From Aestuariivirga sp. (GTDB taxonomy: Bacteria; Pseudomonadota; Alphaproteobacteria; Rhizobiales; Aestuariivirgaceae), in assembly GCA_030680855.1 (NCBI GenBank), contig JAUXUN010000025.1:1-64000 (forward strand): 64,000 nt of DNA, read 5' to 3'. Position 1 is the first letter of the stretch, and every line of letters begins with the position of its first letter. Shown here piece after piece: positions 17,344 to 25,770 of the stretch. The translations under genes and the position numbers were made by a program. The notes under the pieces were generated by a model. It saw only the letters and a program-made list of their open reading frames with translations, was not told where the DNA came from and made no database searches.

Positions 17344-18884
17344 CGCCTGCCCTCCAGCTTCAGAATACGCTCGGCCACGTTCCAGCCGGCCGCGCCGGAA
17401 ATGCCGCCGCCGGGATGGGAACCGGCACCGGCAAGCCAGAGTCCTGGGATTGCGGTTTCGTACTGGGCGGCACCGATGAAGGGCCGGAGGAAGAGCATTT
17501 GCTCGGCGGCGAGTTCGCCATGGTGCCAGTTGCCGCCGATGAAGCCATATTGTTTTTCGAGGTCTTCGGGGGTGAACAGTTCGCTTTTCACCACAAGTTT
17601 GCCGATGCCTGGGGCATAGGTTTCGAGCGTCGCCATGATGCGTTTGAGGAAGGCGGCGCGGGCCCTGGCGTCCATGACGGCAGGCGCATATTGCACGATG
17701 GCCGACAGCACATGGTGGCCCATGGGGGCGAGGCCTTCTTCGAAGGCTGACGGAATGACTATCTCCATCACGGGGTTTTCCGAGAATTCGCCGTACTTCA
17801 CGGGATTGAAAGCATCTTCCACGGCGCGCACCGAGGGAGCAATCACCAAACGGGTCTTGAGATCAGCGCCCTTGAAGTTGGGAGCGCCGTTCAGCGCCAG
17901 ATGCAGTTTCACGACATTGCCGCGCATCAGGATATTGCCGGCGCGGCGGACCATGCCCGTATCGAGGTGGCGGGGGCCTACGAGGTCAAGAAAGGTTGTC
18001 CTGGGATTGATGGCGGAGATTACGGTCTTGGCGTCGATCACTTCACCATTCTGCAAGGTGACACCTGTGGCCTTGTCGCCCACGATGTTCACCGATTTCA
18101 CTTTGGCGTTCACACGGATGTCTACGCCAAGAGCCTGCACGGCTTTTGCCATGGCGGCGGCAACAGAGCCCATGCCACCTTTTGGAATGGAGAGAGCTTC
18201 GCCTGCCAGGCGATTGAAGAGAAGGAGAAGCGAGTTGGGCGAGCGGGGACCAAGATGGGCGCCCAGCACCGTATCAAAGGCGATGGCACCTTTCAGGCGA
18301 TCATCCTTCAGTTCATCGTCGAGCACATCGGCCACATTGATCAGCATGAGGCGCATGAATTCGCGAAGGTCATCGCGGCCAAGGCCCCTGATCTTCAGGC
18401 CAAGGCCGGCCAGCTTCAACATTTCATTGCCGACGCCCTTGCCGAGGCGCGGCGGCGTTAGGGCCTTGAAGGGCTTCAATACGGCGGCAAAGCGCATGAG
18501 TTTCCGGCGCAGTTCGGCCCATGAGGCGCGGTCCGCATCCGAAAGGCTTCCCGCTATTGTCTCGCCGTAATTGCCCTCGAGCACGAGATGACCGCCGGTT
18601 CGCGACAGTGCCGTGGTCGAAAGATTGGTGGCCGCAAATTCGAGACCATGACTTTTCAGGCCAAGCCCCTGCTCCACCCGGGGATCAAGCAAATTAAGGA
18701 GATGGGCGACGGCGCTGACTTTGTAGCCTTTTGTGAATTCCTTGGTGGTTGCGCCGCCGCCTGCAACAGCAGCCTGCTCCAGAACCAAAACCTTGCGGCC
18801 CGCCTTGGCGAGGCGGCCTGCGGCGGCGAGGCCGTTGGTGCCGCCACCGATGATGATGGCATCACAGGACGGCATAGGCGTCAC
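17340..18884 (-). CDS. FAD-dependent oxidoreductase, phytoene-desaturase-like (second of tandem pair)
   Basis: A 514-residue flavoprotein. The N-terminal dinucleotide fold has IIGGGTNGLAAAGR (about 11-24) with the acidic residue at VLVLEQ, and the C-terminal FAD motif is GLWLAGAGSHPGGGISGAAG (about 477). This group includes carotenoid desaturases and many uncharacterised amine or alcohol oxidoreductases. It overlaps the paralogous upstream gene by 23 nt and the GcvT-family gene by 4 nt. Since no carotenoid gene is near, an oxidative step on the operon's substrate is more likely. ATGs at 18884 and 18875 are both possible. Confidence 0.85.
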   Translation of the reverse strand: MTPMPSCDAIIIGGGTNGLAAAGRLAKAGRKVLVLEQAAVAGGGATTKEFTKGYKVSAVAHLLNLLDPRVEQGLGLKSHGLEFAATNLSTTALSRTGGHLVLEGNYGETIAGSLSDADRASWAELRRKLMRFAAVLKPFKALTPPRLGKGVGNEMLKLAGLGLKIRGLGRDDLREFMRLMLINVADVLDDELKDDRLKGAIAFDTVLGAHLGPRSPNSLLLLFNRLAGEALSIPKGGMGSVAAAMAKAVQALGVDIRVNAKVKSVNIVGDKATGVTLQNGEVIDAKTVISAINPRTTFLDLVGPRHLDTGMVRRAGNILMRGNVVKLHLALNGAPNFKGADLKTRLVIAPSVRAVEDAFNPVKYGEFSENPVMEIVIPSAFEEGLAPMGHHVLSAIVQYAPAVMDARARAAFLKRIMATLETYAPGIGKLVVKSELFTPEDLEKQYGFIGGNWHHGELAAEQMLFLRPFIGAAQYETAIPGLWLAGAGSHPGGGISGAAGWNVAERILKLEGRR

Positions 18885-20478
18885 TCATGGGAAGGGGCTT
18901 CTTCAAATCGCGCAGGATTTCGGCGGCCGCATTGCGGCCGGGTGCGCCCATGACGCCGCCGCCGGGATGGGTGGAGGAGCCGCACATCCAGAGATCCTTG
19001 ATGGGCGACCGGTATTGCGAAGCGCCGGGCACCGGGCGATTGAACAGCAGTTGGTCGAAGGTGAGTTCACCCTGGAATATATTGCCTTCGGTGAGGCCCA
19101 CTTCACGCTCCAGCTCGCGTGGCGTGCGCACTTCCATGTGGAGAATGAGGTCCTTGAAACCGGGCGCATAACTGGCGATCTGGTTGATCACGGTTTTGCC
19201 GAACTCGTCACGGTCCTTGTCGGTCCATTCGCCGCCATTTATTTTCGGCGGGGCGTATTGCACGAAGCAGCTCATGAAATGCTTGCCGGGCGGCGTCATG
19301 GTGGGATCAATGAGCGTAGGAATCATCGTGTCCTGGAAAGGATCGCGCGACCAGCGGCCGGCTTTCCAGTCGTCGTAAGCCTTTTCCATGCGCTCAATGG
19401 AATCGGTGAAATGCAGATCGCCCCGGTAGCAGGGCGAATCCTTAGGGAGAGCCTTGAACTTCGGCACGCCATCAAGCGCGATGTTCACCTTGCCGGAGGA
19501 GCCGCGGATTTTGAAGTTCCTGACCTGCTTCACGAAAGCGGCGGGCAATTCCTTTTCCTCGACGGTTTTGAGGAAGGTGCGCTTTACATCCATGTTGGAG
19601 ACGACAAGTTTTCCGTGAATTTCGTCGCCACCGTCGAGGACGACGCCAACGGCGCGGCCATTCTTGACAAGTACGCGGTCCACGCCCTTGCCCGCTCGGA
19701 TTTCACCGCCCGATGCGGCCAGCGACTTCGACATGGCCTGGGTGATGGAGCCCATGCCGCCACGGGCAAAGCCCCAGGCGCCGATATTGCCGTCAACATC
19801 GCCCATGTAATGATGGAGCAGCACATAGGCCGAGCCCGGCGACATGGGGCCAAGAGCGGTACCGATGATGGCGGAAACGGCGAGATAGGCTTTTATCACC
19901 GGATGTTCGAAATATTCATCGAGATAATCGGAGATGCTCATGGTCCAGAAGCGGACCATTTCGTAGCGCTCGGTTTCGGTCATGCCGAAGAACTTTTTGC
20001 CGATGTACATCAGTTCATTGAGATCGCGGGGGCGGAACGAGGTGGGATCGGGCGGGGTGCGCATCAGCATCGGGCGGATGAAGCGGCAGTGGCGCAGGAT
20101 ATCGCGGGAATAGCGGTCGTAGGCTTCGGCGTCGCGCTTTGAATGGCGGGCGAATTCGCGGCGGTTGGCGTCATGGTCGCGGTACATGGCGAGATAGCCG
20201 CCGTCCTGCTGCAGTACCGCGCCGCCTTCATACGGCAATATCTGCAAGCCGTATTTCGGCAGCTCCAGATCGCGCATGATTTCCGGGCGGAGCAACGAGG
20301 AAACATAGGAACAGTTCGAGTAGGTGAAGCCGGGGTAGAGCGAGCGCGACACGGCGGCGCCGCCGATCCAGTCATTCTTTTCGACGACGACAACCTTGAG
20401 GCCGGACTTGGCAAGATAGCAGGCCGTCACCAGTCCGTTATGGCCAGCACCGATGATGATGGCGTCGTAGGCGGTCAT
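18862..20478 (-). CDS. FAD-dependent oxidoreductase, phytoene-desaturase-like (first of tandem pair)
   Basis: A 538-residue paralogue of the next gene. It has the FAD fold IIGAGHNGLVTACYL (about 7-21), the ribose-binding glutamate in VVVVEKN, and the C-terminal block DLWMCGSSTHPGGGVMGAPG (about 496). The two proteins share layout but differ through the central substrate region, so they are not a recent duplication and may form a heterodimer or act in sequence. It overlaps the aminotransferase gene by 4 nt. Function within the operon is inferred as oxidation of an amine or alcohol. Confidence 0.85.
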   Translation of the reverse strand: MTAYDAIIIGAGHNGLVTACYLAKSGLKVVVVEKNDWIGGAAVSRSLYPGFTYSNCSYVSSLLRPEIMRDLELPKYGLQILPYEGGAVLQQDGGYLAMYRDHDANRREFARHSKRDAEAYDRYSRDILRHCRFIRPMLMRTPPDPTSFRPRDLNELMYIGKKFFGMTETERYEMVRFWTMSISDYLDEYFEHPVIKAYLAVSAIIGTALGPMSPGSAYVLLHHYMGDVDGNIGAWGFARGGMGSITQAMSKSLAASGGEIRAGKGVDRVLVKNGRAVGVVLDGGDEIHGKLVVSNMDVKRTFLKTVEEKELPAAFVKQVRNFKIRGSSGKVNIALDGVPKFKALPKDSPCYRGDLHFTDSIERMEKAYDDWKAGRWSRDPFQDTMIPTLIDPTMTPPGKHFMSCFVQYAPPKINGGEWTDKDRDEFGKTVINQIASYAPGFKDLILHMEVRTPRELEREVGLTEGNIFQGELTFDQLLFNRPVPGASQYRSPIKDLWMCGSSTHPGGGVMGAPGRNAAAEILRDLKKPLPMSDAYAVL

Positions 20479-21824
20479 GCGCTCTTCTCGGCCTCCAACT
20501 GTTCGAGCGTCAGGTCGACGGCCGTTTCAACTGCCTTCAGCGTGTCGGTGAGGCAGCTTGCGTCCGTGCCATGGGCTTCGCACATGAACCAGGGCTCGCG
20601 CGAGTCTGGTTCGCAGATGATGCCGAGGTCGTGCAGGTGATAGGCCATGGTGTCATAGAAAGTGTAGTCGGATTTTTTCCATTCGCGATAATTGTCCGGC
20701 GCATGCTCGGCGAAGAACAGGCCGAACATGGAGGGGTGGCCCGTGTAGGAATGGACGATGCCGCGGCGATTCAAAATTTCCGAGAGGCCGCGCTTCAGCG
20801 TCTCGCCGTAGTTGGCCAGCGTTTCCAACGCAGGCGTTTCATCAAGAATGCGCAGGCATTCCTCGGCGGCGGCAAGGCTCACGGAGTGCGCCGTATAAGT
20901 GCCGCCGTGGGCCGCGCCGCCATATTTGAAAGTGCGCATGACCTTTTCGCTGCCAGCGACGATGGCGATGGGATAGCCGTTGGCCACCGCCTTGGCGAAA
21001 GTGGTGATGTCGGGCGTCACGCCATAGAGGCCCTGGATGCCGCCCTTGCCGACGCGGAAGCCGGACTTCACTTCGTCGATGATCAGCAGCACGCCATATT
21101 TGTCGCAGAGTTCGCGAGCGTATTTCACATACTCGACCGAGGCCATGATCGAGCAGCAATTGCCCTGGATCGGTTCGATCAGTATGGCGGCCAGCATGTG
21201 GCCGTGCCGCTTGAAGGTGTCTTCAAGGCGCTGCATGCTGTTGTTGGGCACCACATGGACGAGGGATTTCAGGGTTTGCGGGATGCCCTTGGAATAGGCC
21301 ACCACTTCCGGATCGTCGTTGGAAGTCTTGTCCCAACCGTCGACATTCGACATCCACATGGCGGCATCGAACAGGCCATGGTAGCCGCCTTCGACGAGGA
21401 CGTAGCTGTCACGGCTCGTATAGGCGCGGGCCAGGCGGAGAGCCGCCATCACCGCCTCGGTGCCGGAATTGGAAAAACGCACCAGTTCGGCGGCGGGCAC
21501 CATCTTGGCGATGCGGTCGGCGACGATGAGTTCGCGTTCGGTGGAGAGGGCAAAGACGCCGCCTACTTCCATGCCCTTGCGGGCGGCGGCATCGACGCGG
21601 TCATCGGCGTAACCGAGAACCGCGGGACCATAGCCCAGGCGGTAATCGACATAGCAGTTGCCATCGATATCCCAGGTGCGGCCGCCCTTGCCGTGATGGA
21701 CATAGATGGTGCGGTCGTCGCCCCAGTAGCGGAAGGTTGAGGCCACGCCGAGCGGCAGACGTTTCAGCGCCTTCTGGAATTGCGCGTTGGATTTGGCGAG
21801 TACGCGCGTTTTCGGACGATTCAT
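20475..21824 (-). CDS. Class III aminotransferase, glutamate-1-semialdehyde aminomutase-like
   Basis: PLP-dependent enzyme of 449 residues. It has NSGTEAVMAALRLAR (about 117), EGGYHGLFD, IIDEVKSGFRV (about 247) with the PLP-ring aspartate, and the Schiff-base lysine in TTFAKAVANGYP (about 273). It resembles glutamate-1-semialdehyde 2,1-aminomutase, but its place at the head of a catabolic operon argues against heme synthesis; the related group includes omega-amino acid transaminases. It is the first gene of the 13-gene run and diverges from the BetI-like regulator over a 26-bp perfect palindrome. Confidence 0.85.
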   Translation of the reverse strand: MNRPKTRVLAKSNAQFQKALKRLPLGVASTFRYWGDDRTIYVHHGKGGRTWDIDGNCYVDYRLGYGPAVLGYADDRVDAAARKGMEVGGVFALSTERELIVADRIAKMVPAAELVRFSNSGTEAVMAALRLARAYTSRDSYVLVEGGYHGLFDAAMWMSNVDGWDKTSNDDPEVVAYSKGIPQTLKSLVHVVPNNSMQRLEDTFKRHGHMLAAILIEPIQGNCCSIMASVEYVKYARELCDKYGVLLIIDEVKSGFRVGKGGIQGLYGVTPDITTFAKAVANGYPIAIVAGSEKVMRTFKYGGAAHGGTYTAHSVSLAAAEECLRILDETPALETLANYGETLKRGLSEILNRRGIVHSYTGHPSMFGLFFAEHAPDNYREWKKSDYTFYDTMAYHLHDLGIICEPDSREPWFMCEAHGTDASCLTDTLKAVETAVDLTLEQLEAEKSA

Positions 21825-21909
21825 AAATCACTCCCTGGGCCACAAGCCCTGCCCCGGCGTCTTTATCTATGCGGCCGGATTTTAGGGTCTTGCTCGATAG
21901 TCTGGCTTG

Positions 21910-21935
21910 ATTTTGATTGAACTGTCAATCAAAAT
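21910..21935. promoter_or_regulatory. Perfect 26-bp palindromic operator between the TetR gene and the operon
   Basis: ATTTTGATTGA and TCAATCAAAAT form perfect 11-bp arms around ACTG. It lies in the divergent region, immediately upstream of or overlapping the regulator start and 86 bp before the aminotransferase start. The core TTGAACTGTCAA is similar to BetI-type operators. A TTGACA on the minus strand (complement of 21923-21928) could be the -35 box of the operon, so binding would block it. This fits autoregulation and operon repression by the adjacent TetR-family protein. Confidence 0.7.
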
Positions 21936-21942
21936 GAAAGTC

Positions 21943-22611
21943 ATGAGATCAACTGTGAAAAAGCTCGACCCTGTTCCGCTGCCGCGCAAGGCCAGCCGCG
22001 AACACCGGCGGCAGCAGATGATCGAGGCCACCATCGAGAGCCTGGCAAGCCGTGGCTATGCCCAGACGACGATGACCGATGTGGCGGCGGCATCAGGCGT
22101 TTCGCATGGGTTGGTGAATTTCCATTTCGAGACGAAGGAAAAACTTCTGACCGAGACGCTGCTTTATCTCGCCGCCGAATATCGCGAGAACTGGAGGCAC
22201 GCGCTGGCGGGCGCTGCGCCCTCCCCCGCGGCGCAGCTCAACGCACTGCTGCTGGCGGACTTCAACGGGAAAATCTGCACGCAAAGCAAGCTGCGGGCCT
22301 GGTGCGCCTTCTGGGGCGAGGCGCAGAGCCGGCCGATCTACCAGGAAAAATGCGATGCCTATGACCAGGCCTGCAACCGCGAGCTCGAAGAGGTCTGCGC
22401 GAAGCTGATCGCGGAAGGCGGCTACAGCCACAACGCGGCGCGCGTGGCCCGCCTCTTGCGCGTCATCATCGAAGGCCTGTGGCTCGACATCATGTCAATG
22501 ACCACGCCCTATTCACGCGACGAGGCCATCCGCACGGTTTATGTATGTGCGTCGGCGCTGTTTCCACAGCACTTCACCGAAGGTGGATTACTAGAGCAAC
22601 CCGCGCTTTGA
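21943..22611 (+). CDS. TetR family regulator, BetI-like
   Basis: DNA-binding repressor of about 222 residues. The N-terminal helix-turn-helix (about 22-68) contains TTMTDVAAASGVSHGLVNFHF. The ligand domain matches BetI in the stretch ADFNGKICTQSKLRAWCAFW (about 92-111), a hallmark of choline-responsive BetI proteins, and in the IIEGLWLD helix. In-frame starts at TTG 21907 and ATG 21934 are alternatives, but they would lie in the operator. Its 3' end overlaps the convergent FAH gene by 21 nt. It most likely represses the divergent operon and responds to a choline- or betaine-like effector; the effector is inferred from family only. Confidence 0.82.
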   Translation: MRSTVKKLDPVPLPRKASREHRRQQMIEATIESLASRGYAQTTMTDVAAASGVSHGLVNFHFETKEKLLTETLLYLAAEYRENWRHALAGAAPSPAAQLNALLLADFNGKICTQSKLRAWCAFWGEAQSRPIYQEKCDAYDQACNRELEEVCAKLIAEGGYSHNAARVARLLRVIIEGLWLDIMSMTTPYSRDEAIRTVYVCASALFPQHFTEGGLLEQPAL

Positions 22612-23745
22612 TAGATTGCGCATGAGGTCGGCGGTGCCGTAGGTCCAGGGGGCGGCTTTGTCGGTTGGGACGACACGGTTCACGAGGGCGCCGAGTTCCG
22701 CCGTGGCGATGGTCACGATGTCGCCGGTCTTGTGGGTGAAGCCGCGGCCGGGCACGTCACGGTCGTCGCTGGGGGCGAACATGGTGCCGAGGAACAGCAC
22801 GAAGCCATCGGGATAGTGGTGATGGGCGTTCAGTGTCTGGCCGACGATATCGGCGGGGTCGCGGCTGATTTGCGAAATGGAGGAACTGCCGGTCATCCTG
22901 AAGCCATCGGTTCCCTCGACGGTGAGGGTAAGGTCCATTTTCCGCACGGTGTCGAGGTCGAATTTGTCATCAAACAGGCGGATGAAGGGGCCTATGGCTG
23001 TCGCCGCATTATTGTCCTTGGCCTTGCCGAGGAGCAAGGCGGAGCGGCCTTCGACGTCCCTGAGGTTCACATCATTGCCGAGGCTTGCGCCGACGATGGT
23101 TCCCTTCGAAGACACCACCAGCACGACTTCCGGCTCCGGATTATTCCAGGTGGATTTGGGATGAACGCCCACATCCATCATGGAGCCCACCGCCGACATG
23201 GGCTGGCCCTTGGTGAAAATTTCCGCGTCGGGGCCGATGCCCACTTCAAGATACTGGCTCCAGGCGCCGGCCTTGATCAGGGTTTCCTTCAGCGCGGCGG
23301 CTTCGGGCGAGCCAGGCCTCAATTTGCGCAGATCATCGCCGACGAGATCTCGGATATGGGAGCGGATTGAAATGGCCGCGTTGGCATCGCCACGGGCTTT
23401 CTCTTCGATCACGCGCTCCAGCATGGAGACGACGAAGGTGACACCTGCCGCCTTGATGGCTTGCAGATCAATAGGGGTCAAAAGCCACGGCTTGGTCTTG
23501 TTGCGGGTGTCGGGGGCGGCGTTGGCCAGAATATCGGCGACTGTGCCGAGATTGTCTCCCTTGGCGGCGCGCACGGCAGCCGCGGGATTCTTGTTCTCGC
23601 AGAGATCACGCATGGTGGGAAAACTGGCGCTGACATCCACAAGGCTTTCGCCATCGACGCGGGCAACGCAGGGGCCGACATCAGGAACGAAGACACGGGC
23701 AACCAGGCAGGCATTCTTGGGAATCACGGAAACCTCCATATTCAA
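22591..23745 (-). CDS. Fumarylacetoacetate hydrolase family protein, sugar-acid dehydratase-like
   Basis: A 384-residue FAH-fold enzyme, longer than the usual 280-residue hydrolases. Metal ligands are visible in the EPEVVLVV block (about 210) and the GNDVNLRDVEG block (about 228). Long FAH members next to sugar importers include 2-keto-3-deoxy-xylonate and related sugar-acid dehydratases. It is the last gene of a five-gene operon and overlaps the permease gene by 4 nt, which supports a sugar-acid role. No sugar dehydrogenase or lactonase is encoded here, so the rest of such a pathway would be elsewhere. Confidence 0.75.
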   Translation of the reverse strand: MNMEVSVIPKNACLVARVFVPDVGPCVARVDGESLVDVSASFPTMRDLCENKNPAAAVRAAKGDNLGTVADILANAAPDTRNKTKPWLLTPIDLQAIKAAGVTFVVSMLERVIEEKARGDANAAISIRSHIRDLVGDDLRKLRPGSPEAAALKETLIKAGAWSQYLEVGIGPDAEIFTKGQPMSAVGSMMDVGVHPKSTWNNPEPEVVLVVSSKGTIVGASLGNDVNLRDVEGRSALLLGKAKDNNAATAIGPFIRLFDDKFDLDTVRKMDLTLTVEGTDGFRMTGSSSISQISRDPADIVGQTLNAHHHYPDGFVLFLGTMFAPSDDRDVPGRGFTHKTGDIVTIATAELGALVNRVVPTDKAAPWTYGTADLMRNLSKRGLL

Positions 23746-24737
23746 CGCTGCAGGCGTTCGCGCCCATATAGCAGAAGCATGGAGATGATAACGACACCAA
23801 AAACAATCTGGCGGAAGACTTCGGCAGGCACCCGGAAGCCGAGTTCAGCAAAGAACAGCTGCGGCTGAATTACCGACAGGATCGATTGCAGAAGCGTGAT
23901 CAGGATGACACCGGCGACGGTGCCGATATAGCTGCCCCGCCCGCCGAGCACGTTGGTGCCGCCGAGCACGATGGCGGCGATTGTCGGCAGGAGATAGGGA
24001 TCGCCCATGGCCTGGTAGGAGCGGTTGGCCCAGCCGGCGAGCAGAATTCCTCCCGCCGCCGCGCAGGCGCCGGAGATCATGAAACAAATCAGCAGGACGC
24101 GGCGCGTATCGACACCCGACAGATAGACAGCGCGCTCCTTGTTTCCAATGGCGTAAATCCTGCGGCCGAGAGTGGTGCGGGTCAGAATGAAGATGGTCGC
24201 GGCACCCACCACTATCCAGATGAGAAGCGGATTCGGCACACCGGGGATGAGGCGTCCGGTGGCGAGTTCGCGCATGATCGGAAGCCCGCGATCCTGGGGG
24301 GCGAAGCCGCCGGTGTGAAAAACCATCAGGCCCTGGGCCACGGCATTCATGCCAAGGGTGAAAATCATGGCCGGCGCGCGCAAGTATGCAACGCCAAGGC
24401 CGTTGACGAGTCCAACGGCGGCGCCACAGGCGAGGCCAAAAGGGATAGCAAGAAACGGGCCCAGCGTCTCTCCAAAGAAGCCAGTGGCGGCGGTCGCCAT
24501 CATGCCGCCGATGCTGATGGTCCAGGGGATCGACAGGTCGATATGGCCGAGGAGAATGACCAGCATGACGCCCGTGGCAATAATGCCAAGAAACGAGGCG
24601 GTCTGGAGCTGCTGGAGAAGATAGTCAGAGGATATGAAGTTTGGCTCGGCGATTGCGCCGATGGCGATCAGCAGGATGCTGCAGCCAAAGGCGATCATTG
24701 TCGCCTTGTCGAGCCGCTTCATAACCATCGTCGCCAT
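23742..24737 (-). CDS. Sugar ABC transporter permease (second)
   Basis: Permease of about 331 residues of the ribose/xylose (RbsC-like, CUT2) type, with around eight to ten membrane segments and the family block GGTNVLGGRGSYIGTVAG (about 266). The frame is open far upstream, but the ATG at 24737 starts the first membrane helix and lies 13 bp after the stop of the first permease gene. Later ATGs at 24728 and 24722 are also possible. It pairs with the adjacent permease as a heterodimer. Confidence 0.88.
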   Translation of the reverse strand: MATMVMKRLDKATMIAFGCSILLIAIGAIAEPNFISSDYLLQQLQTASFLGIIATGVMLVILLGHIDLSIPWTISIGGMMATAATGFFGETLGPFLAIPFGLACGAAVGLVNGLGVAYLRAPAMIFTLGMNAVAQGLMVFHTGGFAPQDRGLPIMRELATGRLIPGVPNPLLIWIVVGAATIFILTRTTLGRRIYAIGNKERAVYLSGVDTRRVLLICFMISGACAAAGGILLAGWANRSYQAMGDPYLLPTIAAIVLGGTNVLGGRGSYIGTVAGVILITLLQSILSVIQPQLFFAELGFRVPAEVFRQIVFGVVIISMLLLYGRERLQR

Positions 24738-24750
24738 AGCCGCCCTTCCC

Positions 24751-25770
24751 CTACCGATAAAGATCGAGCTTGTTCTTGATGCGGAGCAGCCTGAGCGAAC
24801 CGAGGCTGACCGCAAACAAAAGCACGATGCCGACGAACAGCGGCTGCAGCACCGGGTTGATATCAAAGACGATGAGAAGATCACCCACGGTGCGCATGAT
24901 GAAGGCACCGAAGATCGATCCGATGGCGCTGCCCGCCCCGCCAAACAGCGAGGTGCCGCCGATGACGACGGCGGCAATCGAATTGAGGGTGTAGTCGGCG
25001 CCAAGTGAGGCCTTGGCTGCCCCCGAATAGGTGAGAGCCGTCAGCAGCAGGCCGGCAATCGCAGCAAGAAAACCGGCGAGCGCGTAGGCCATGATTTTTG
25101 CCCGGGCAATGGGCACGCCGGACATATAGGCCGCATGCTCCGAAGAGCCTATGGCGTAGGCGGCACGGCCCAGGACCGAGCGCCGGTAGGGAATCCAGAT
25201 GAACAACACCACCGCCAGAAGCAGGATGACTGACGACGGCACCTTGAAAAACGAGGTTGTCATGAAATCGGCGAACTCGAAATTCACCGAGCCGCCGGGC
25301 TCCGGCCGCAGCGCCAGGGCGACCCCGAAAAAGACGGCGCCCGTGGCGAGCGTAACAATGATTGGCTGCAGGCGGCCATAGACGATGATGATCCCGTTGA
25401 TGATGCCGCAGACCAGGCCGGTGATAAGCACTACGATAATACCGAGCGCCGTCATCCGGGGATCGCCGTTAACGACCGATGCCGCAAGGCAATTGGTGAG
25501 TACAAAGACCATGCCGACGGAGAGATCCAGGCCGCCGGTGAGCACCGGGATCGTTTGCGCCATGGCGACAAGGGCCAGAAGGGCGCCCTTGTTGGCGGCC
25601 GTGTTGACCATGCTGGCGGAAAGCCCCACTTCCAGTTTCCAGGCATAGAACCCAAACATGATGGCAAATATCACGAGCGAAATCAGGAGACCGCGCTGGG
25701 CGGTGAACCAATGGCCCCAGGCCTCCCATGAACGCCCGCCTTTGGTGGATAGTCCGCTTTCTACACTCAT
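24751..25770 (-). CDS. Sugar ABC transporter permease (first)
   Basis: CUT2-type permease of 339 residues, RbsC-like, with VLTGGLDLSVGMVF (about 76-89) and GGTSLFGGAGSAIGSIFG (about 272). It overlaps the ATPase gene by 4 nt at its start. Together with the second permease, the double-domain ATPase and the binding protein it makes one pentose- or hexose-type importer. Confidence 0.9.
   Translation of the reverse strand: MSVESGLSTKGGRSWEAWGHWFTAQRGLLISLVIFAIMFGFYAWKLEVGLSASMVNTAANKGALLALVAMAQTIPVLTGGLDLSVGMVFVLTNCLAASVVNGDPRMTALGIIVVLITGLVCGIINGIIIVYGRLQPIIVTLATGAVFFGVALALRPEPGGSVNFEFADFMTTSFFKVPSSVILLLAVVLFIWIPYRRSVLGRAAYAIGSSEHAAYMSGVPIARAKIMAYALAGFLAAIAGLLLTALTYSGAAKASLGADYTLNSIAAVVIGGTSLFGGAGSAIGSIFGAFIMRTVGDLLIVFDINPVLQPLFVGIVLLFAVSLGSLRLLRIKNKLDLYR

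Noticed and set aside
18733-20142. 469-codon plus-strand frame opposite the two FAD oxidoreductases
   Set aside because: It crosses two real genes in antisense and has a shadow-like composition.
17340-20478. Carotenoid biosynthesis from the phytoene-desaturase-like pair
   Set aside because: No crtB, crtE or crtY-type genes are near, and the operon context is amine uptake and degradation.
20571-21740. Long plus-strand open frame (389 codons) opposite the class III aminotransferase
   Set aside because: Antisense shadow of a well-conserved enzyme gene, with no recognisable domain or ribosome binding site.
20475-21824. hemL (heme biosynthesis) for the aminotransferase
   Set aside because: Although the fold matches glutamate-1-semialdehyde aminomutase, alphaproteobacteria make 5-aminolevulinate by the HemA (glycine) route, and the gene heads a catabolic operon.
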